In this document: positions 63,186 to 64,000 of the stretch, one piece after another
Position numbering within the stretch: position 1 is the stretch's first letter
How the letters are laid out: each line of letters opens with the position of its first letter
Source: Waterburya agarophytonicola KI4
Lineage (GTDB): Bacteria; Cyanobacteriota; Cyanobacteriia; Cyanobacteriales; Xenococcaceae
Assembly: GCF_020640915.1 (NCBI RefSeq)
Contig: NZ_JADWDC010000015.1
Location: forward strand, 1-64,000
Reading direction: 5' to 3'
Length of the DNA: 64,000 nucleotides
Translations under genes and position numbers: made by a program
Notes under the pieces: model-generated
Seen by the model: only the letters and a program-made list of their open reading frames with translations
The model's database searches: none
Told to the model about the DNA's origin: nothing

Positions 63186-64000
63186 ATGTCAGACAAAGAG
63201 TCCATGGGAAAGTCCGTTTCTCCACAACCAGATTTTTTTGTAGTGGGTATTGGCGCATCTGCGGGTGGGCTAAGGGCTTTAGAAAAGTTTTTCGAGCATA
63301 TACCAACGGATAGCAATGCTGCTTTTGTGGTGATTCAACATCTTTCGCCAGATTTTAAAAGTCTGATGAAAGAGTTGTTAGAAAGACGCACCTCCATGGC
63401 AATTTATCGAGTGACAGAAGGCATGACGCTACAGCCTCATTCTATTTATTTGATTCCTCCTGGTAAAAATTTGGTTTTGGAAGAGAGGCAATTACGTTTG
63501 TTAGAACAAGAAACAAGAACCCGCAATGGTTTAAATTTTCCCATCGATATCTTTTTCAAATCTCTAGCGGGAAATCAATCGGCAAGAGCGATTGGTATCA
63601 TTTTATCGGGGACGGGAAGCGATGGTACAAATGGATTGAGGGCGATTTATGAAGCGGGAGGAATGACAATGGTACAAGAACCCAAAACTGCTGAATTTGA
63701 TGGTATGCCCCAAACGGCGATCGCCACGGGAATAGTGGATCGAGTCCTGCCTCCCGCCCAACTAGCTAGAACAGTCTATCAATTGGTAAACTCCCCTTCA
63801 TCACTAGAGAAAGACAGCACAGACTTGCTGAATTTATCTAATAATAGTAACTTGCAACGTATTATCGAAATTTTAGCCCAACAAGAACAGATAGATTTTT
63901 CTCACTATAAAACGACTACTCTTGCTCGTCGAGTTTATCGCCGTTATCTAATTAGTGGTTGTGAAAATATAGAAGATTTTATTGGGCTTTTAAAAAATTC
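63186..64000 (+). CDS. CheB/CheR-type fusion protein, truncated by window end
   Basis: At least 271 residues from the ATG at 63186 (MSDKESMGKSV). The CheB methylesterase domain (about 18-205) shows VVGIGASAGG (Ser), VVIQHLSPDF (His) and ILSGTGSDGTNG (Asp). A CheR methyltransferase N-terminal domain begins near 240 (TTTLARRVYRRYL). Proteins with this start usually continue into CheR, PAS and histidine kinase domains, acting in chemosensory-like or stress signalling. The 3' end lies outside the window. Confidence 0.92.
   Translation, partial: MSDKESMGKSVSPQPDFFVVGIGASAGGLRALEKFFEHIPTDSNAAFVVIQHLSPDFKSLMKELLERRTSMAIYRVTEGMTLQPHSIYLIPPGKNLVLEERQLRLLEQETRTRNGLNFPIDIFFKSLAGNQSARAIGIILSGTGSDGTNGLRAIYEAGGMTMVQEPKTAEFDGMPQTAIATGIVDRVLPPAQLARTVYQLVNSPSSLEKDSTDLLNLSNNSNLQRIIEILAQQEQIDFSHYKTTTLARRVYRRYLISGCENIEDFIGLLKN

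Noticed and set aside
63095-63316. 73-codon minus-strand frame
   Set aside because: It overlaps the start of the CheB/CheR gene and the tnpB boundary; no motif is present.

Overview
The window is chromosomal DNA from an AT-rich oxygenic cyanobacterium. The evidence is the very frequent palindrome GCGATCGC (HIP1-like), plus magnesium chelatase ChlD, tandem GUN4 domains, a complex C (cytochrome b6) assembly factor, an Flv-type diflavin protein, CrtR beta-carotene hydroxylase, phylloquinone genes (MenC and a DHNA-CoA thioesterase) and several cyanobacteria-restricted DUF families. hpnH implies hopanoid synthesis. The lineage cannot be fixed from the sequence; a unicellular or baeocystous (Pleurocapsa/Chroococcidiopsis-like) cyanobacterium is a guess. 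There is no rRNA or CRISPR array. One tRNA gene is present (initiator tRNA-Met).

Layout. 1-161: downstream flank of a response regulator gene, nothing recognised. 162-3460 (minus): a probable operon of complex C assembly factor, Ser/Thr kinase with two GUN4 domains, and an OmpR-type response regulator. 3620-3693: tRNA-fMet. 3903-5979 (minus): overlapping dgcA-dgcN pair for D-glutamate. 6182-7862: a 55-aa candidate protein, an unknown protein and a SPOR-domain membrane protein. 8121-10888: a two-cluster ferredoxin gene split by a 2.54-kb group II intron in the sense orientation, whose maturase ORF carries three lesions. 10985-18018: M20 amidohydrolase, PP2C phosphatase, UbiB-type kinase, DUF6825 protein, a hairpin-rich 630-bp leader, ammonium transporter and an SRPBCC protein. 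18160-24044: glmU, a DHNA-CoA thioesterase, alpha/beta hydrolase, small membrane protein, YdcF-like protein and aspS. 24198-33448: DUF3727 protein, Flv protein, UPF0104-like membrane protein, zinc-ribbon protein, nagA, purE, then crtR-menC-hpnH. 33470-38487 (minus): REC-histidine kinase, REC-GGDEF-EAL protein, nusB and DUF502. 38889-48838: pgl, FHA protein, exported protein, lytic transglycosylase, giant subtilase and HtrA-type protease. 48881-58548: degenerate DinG-like protein, ppk1 / 28-aa membrane ORF / GHL10 operon, CHAT-TPR protein and chlD. 58678-64000: small DUF protein, sugar transferase, pentapeptide protein, photolyase, a decayed IS200/IS605 element and the start of a CheB/CheR-type protein.

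Most of the window is ordinary housekeeping and photosynthesis-related chromosome. The standout is the ferredoxin gene. Joining 8121-8244 to 10785-10888 restores a complete 75-residue ferredoxin. The two exon-binding pairings (7 bp and 6 bp) are perfect, and a 34-nt domain V is intact. The intron-encoded protein, however, has YAED in place of YADD, a 23-codon in-frame insertion in RT block 1, and a premature stop in its HNH domain. Expression of this ferredoxin therefore probably depends on RNA splicing assisted by a damaged or a trans-acting maturase. Other points of interest are a 28-aa transmembrane ORF coupled by TGATG to a glycoside hydrolase gene downstream of ppk1, the GUN4-kinase operon, and several unexplained inverted repeats upstream of amt.
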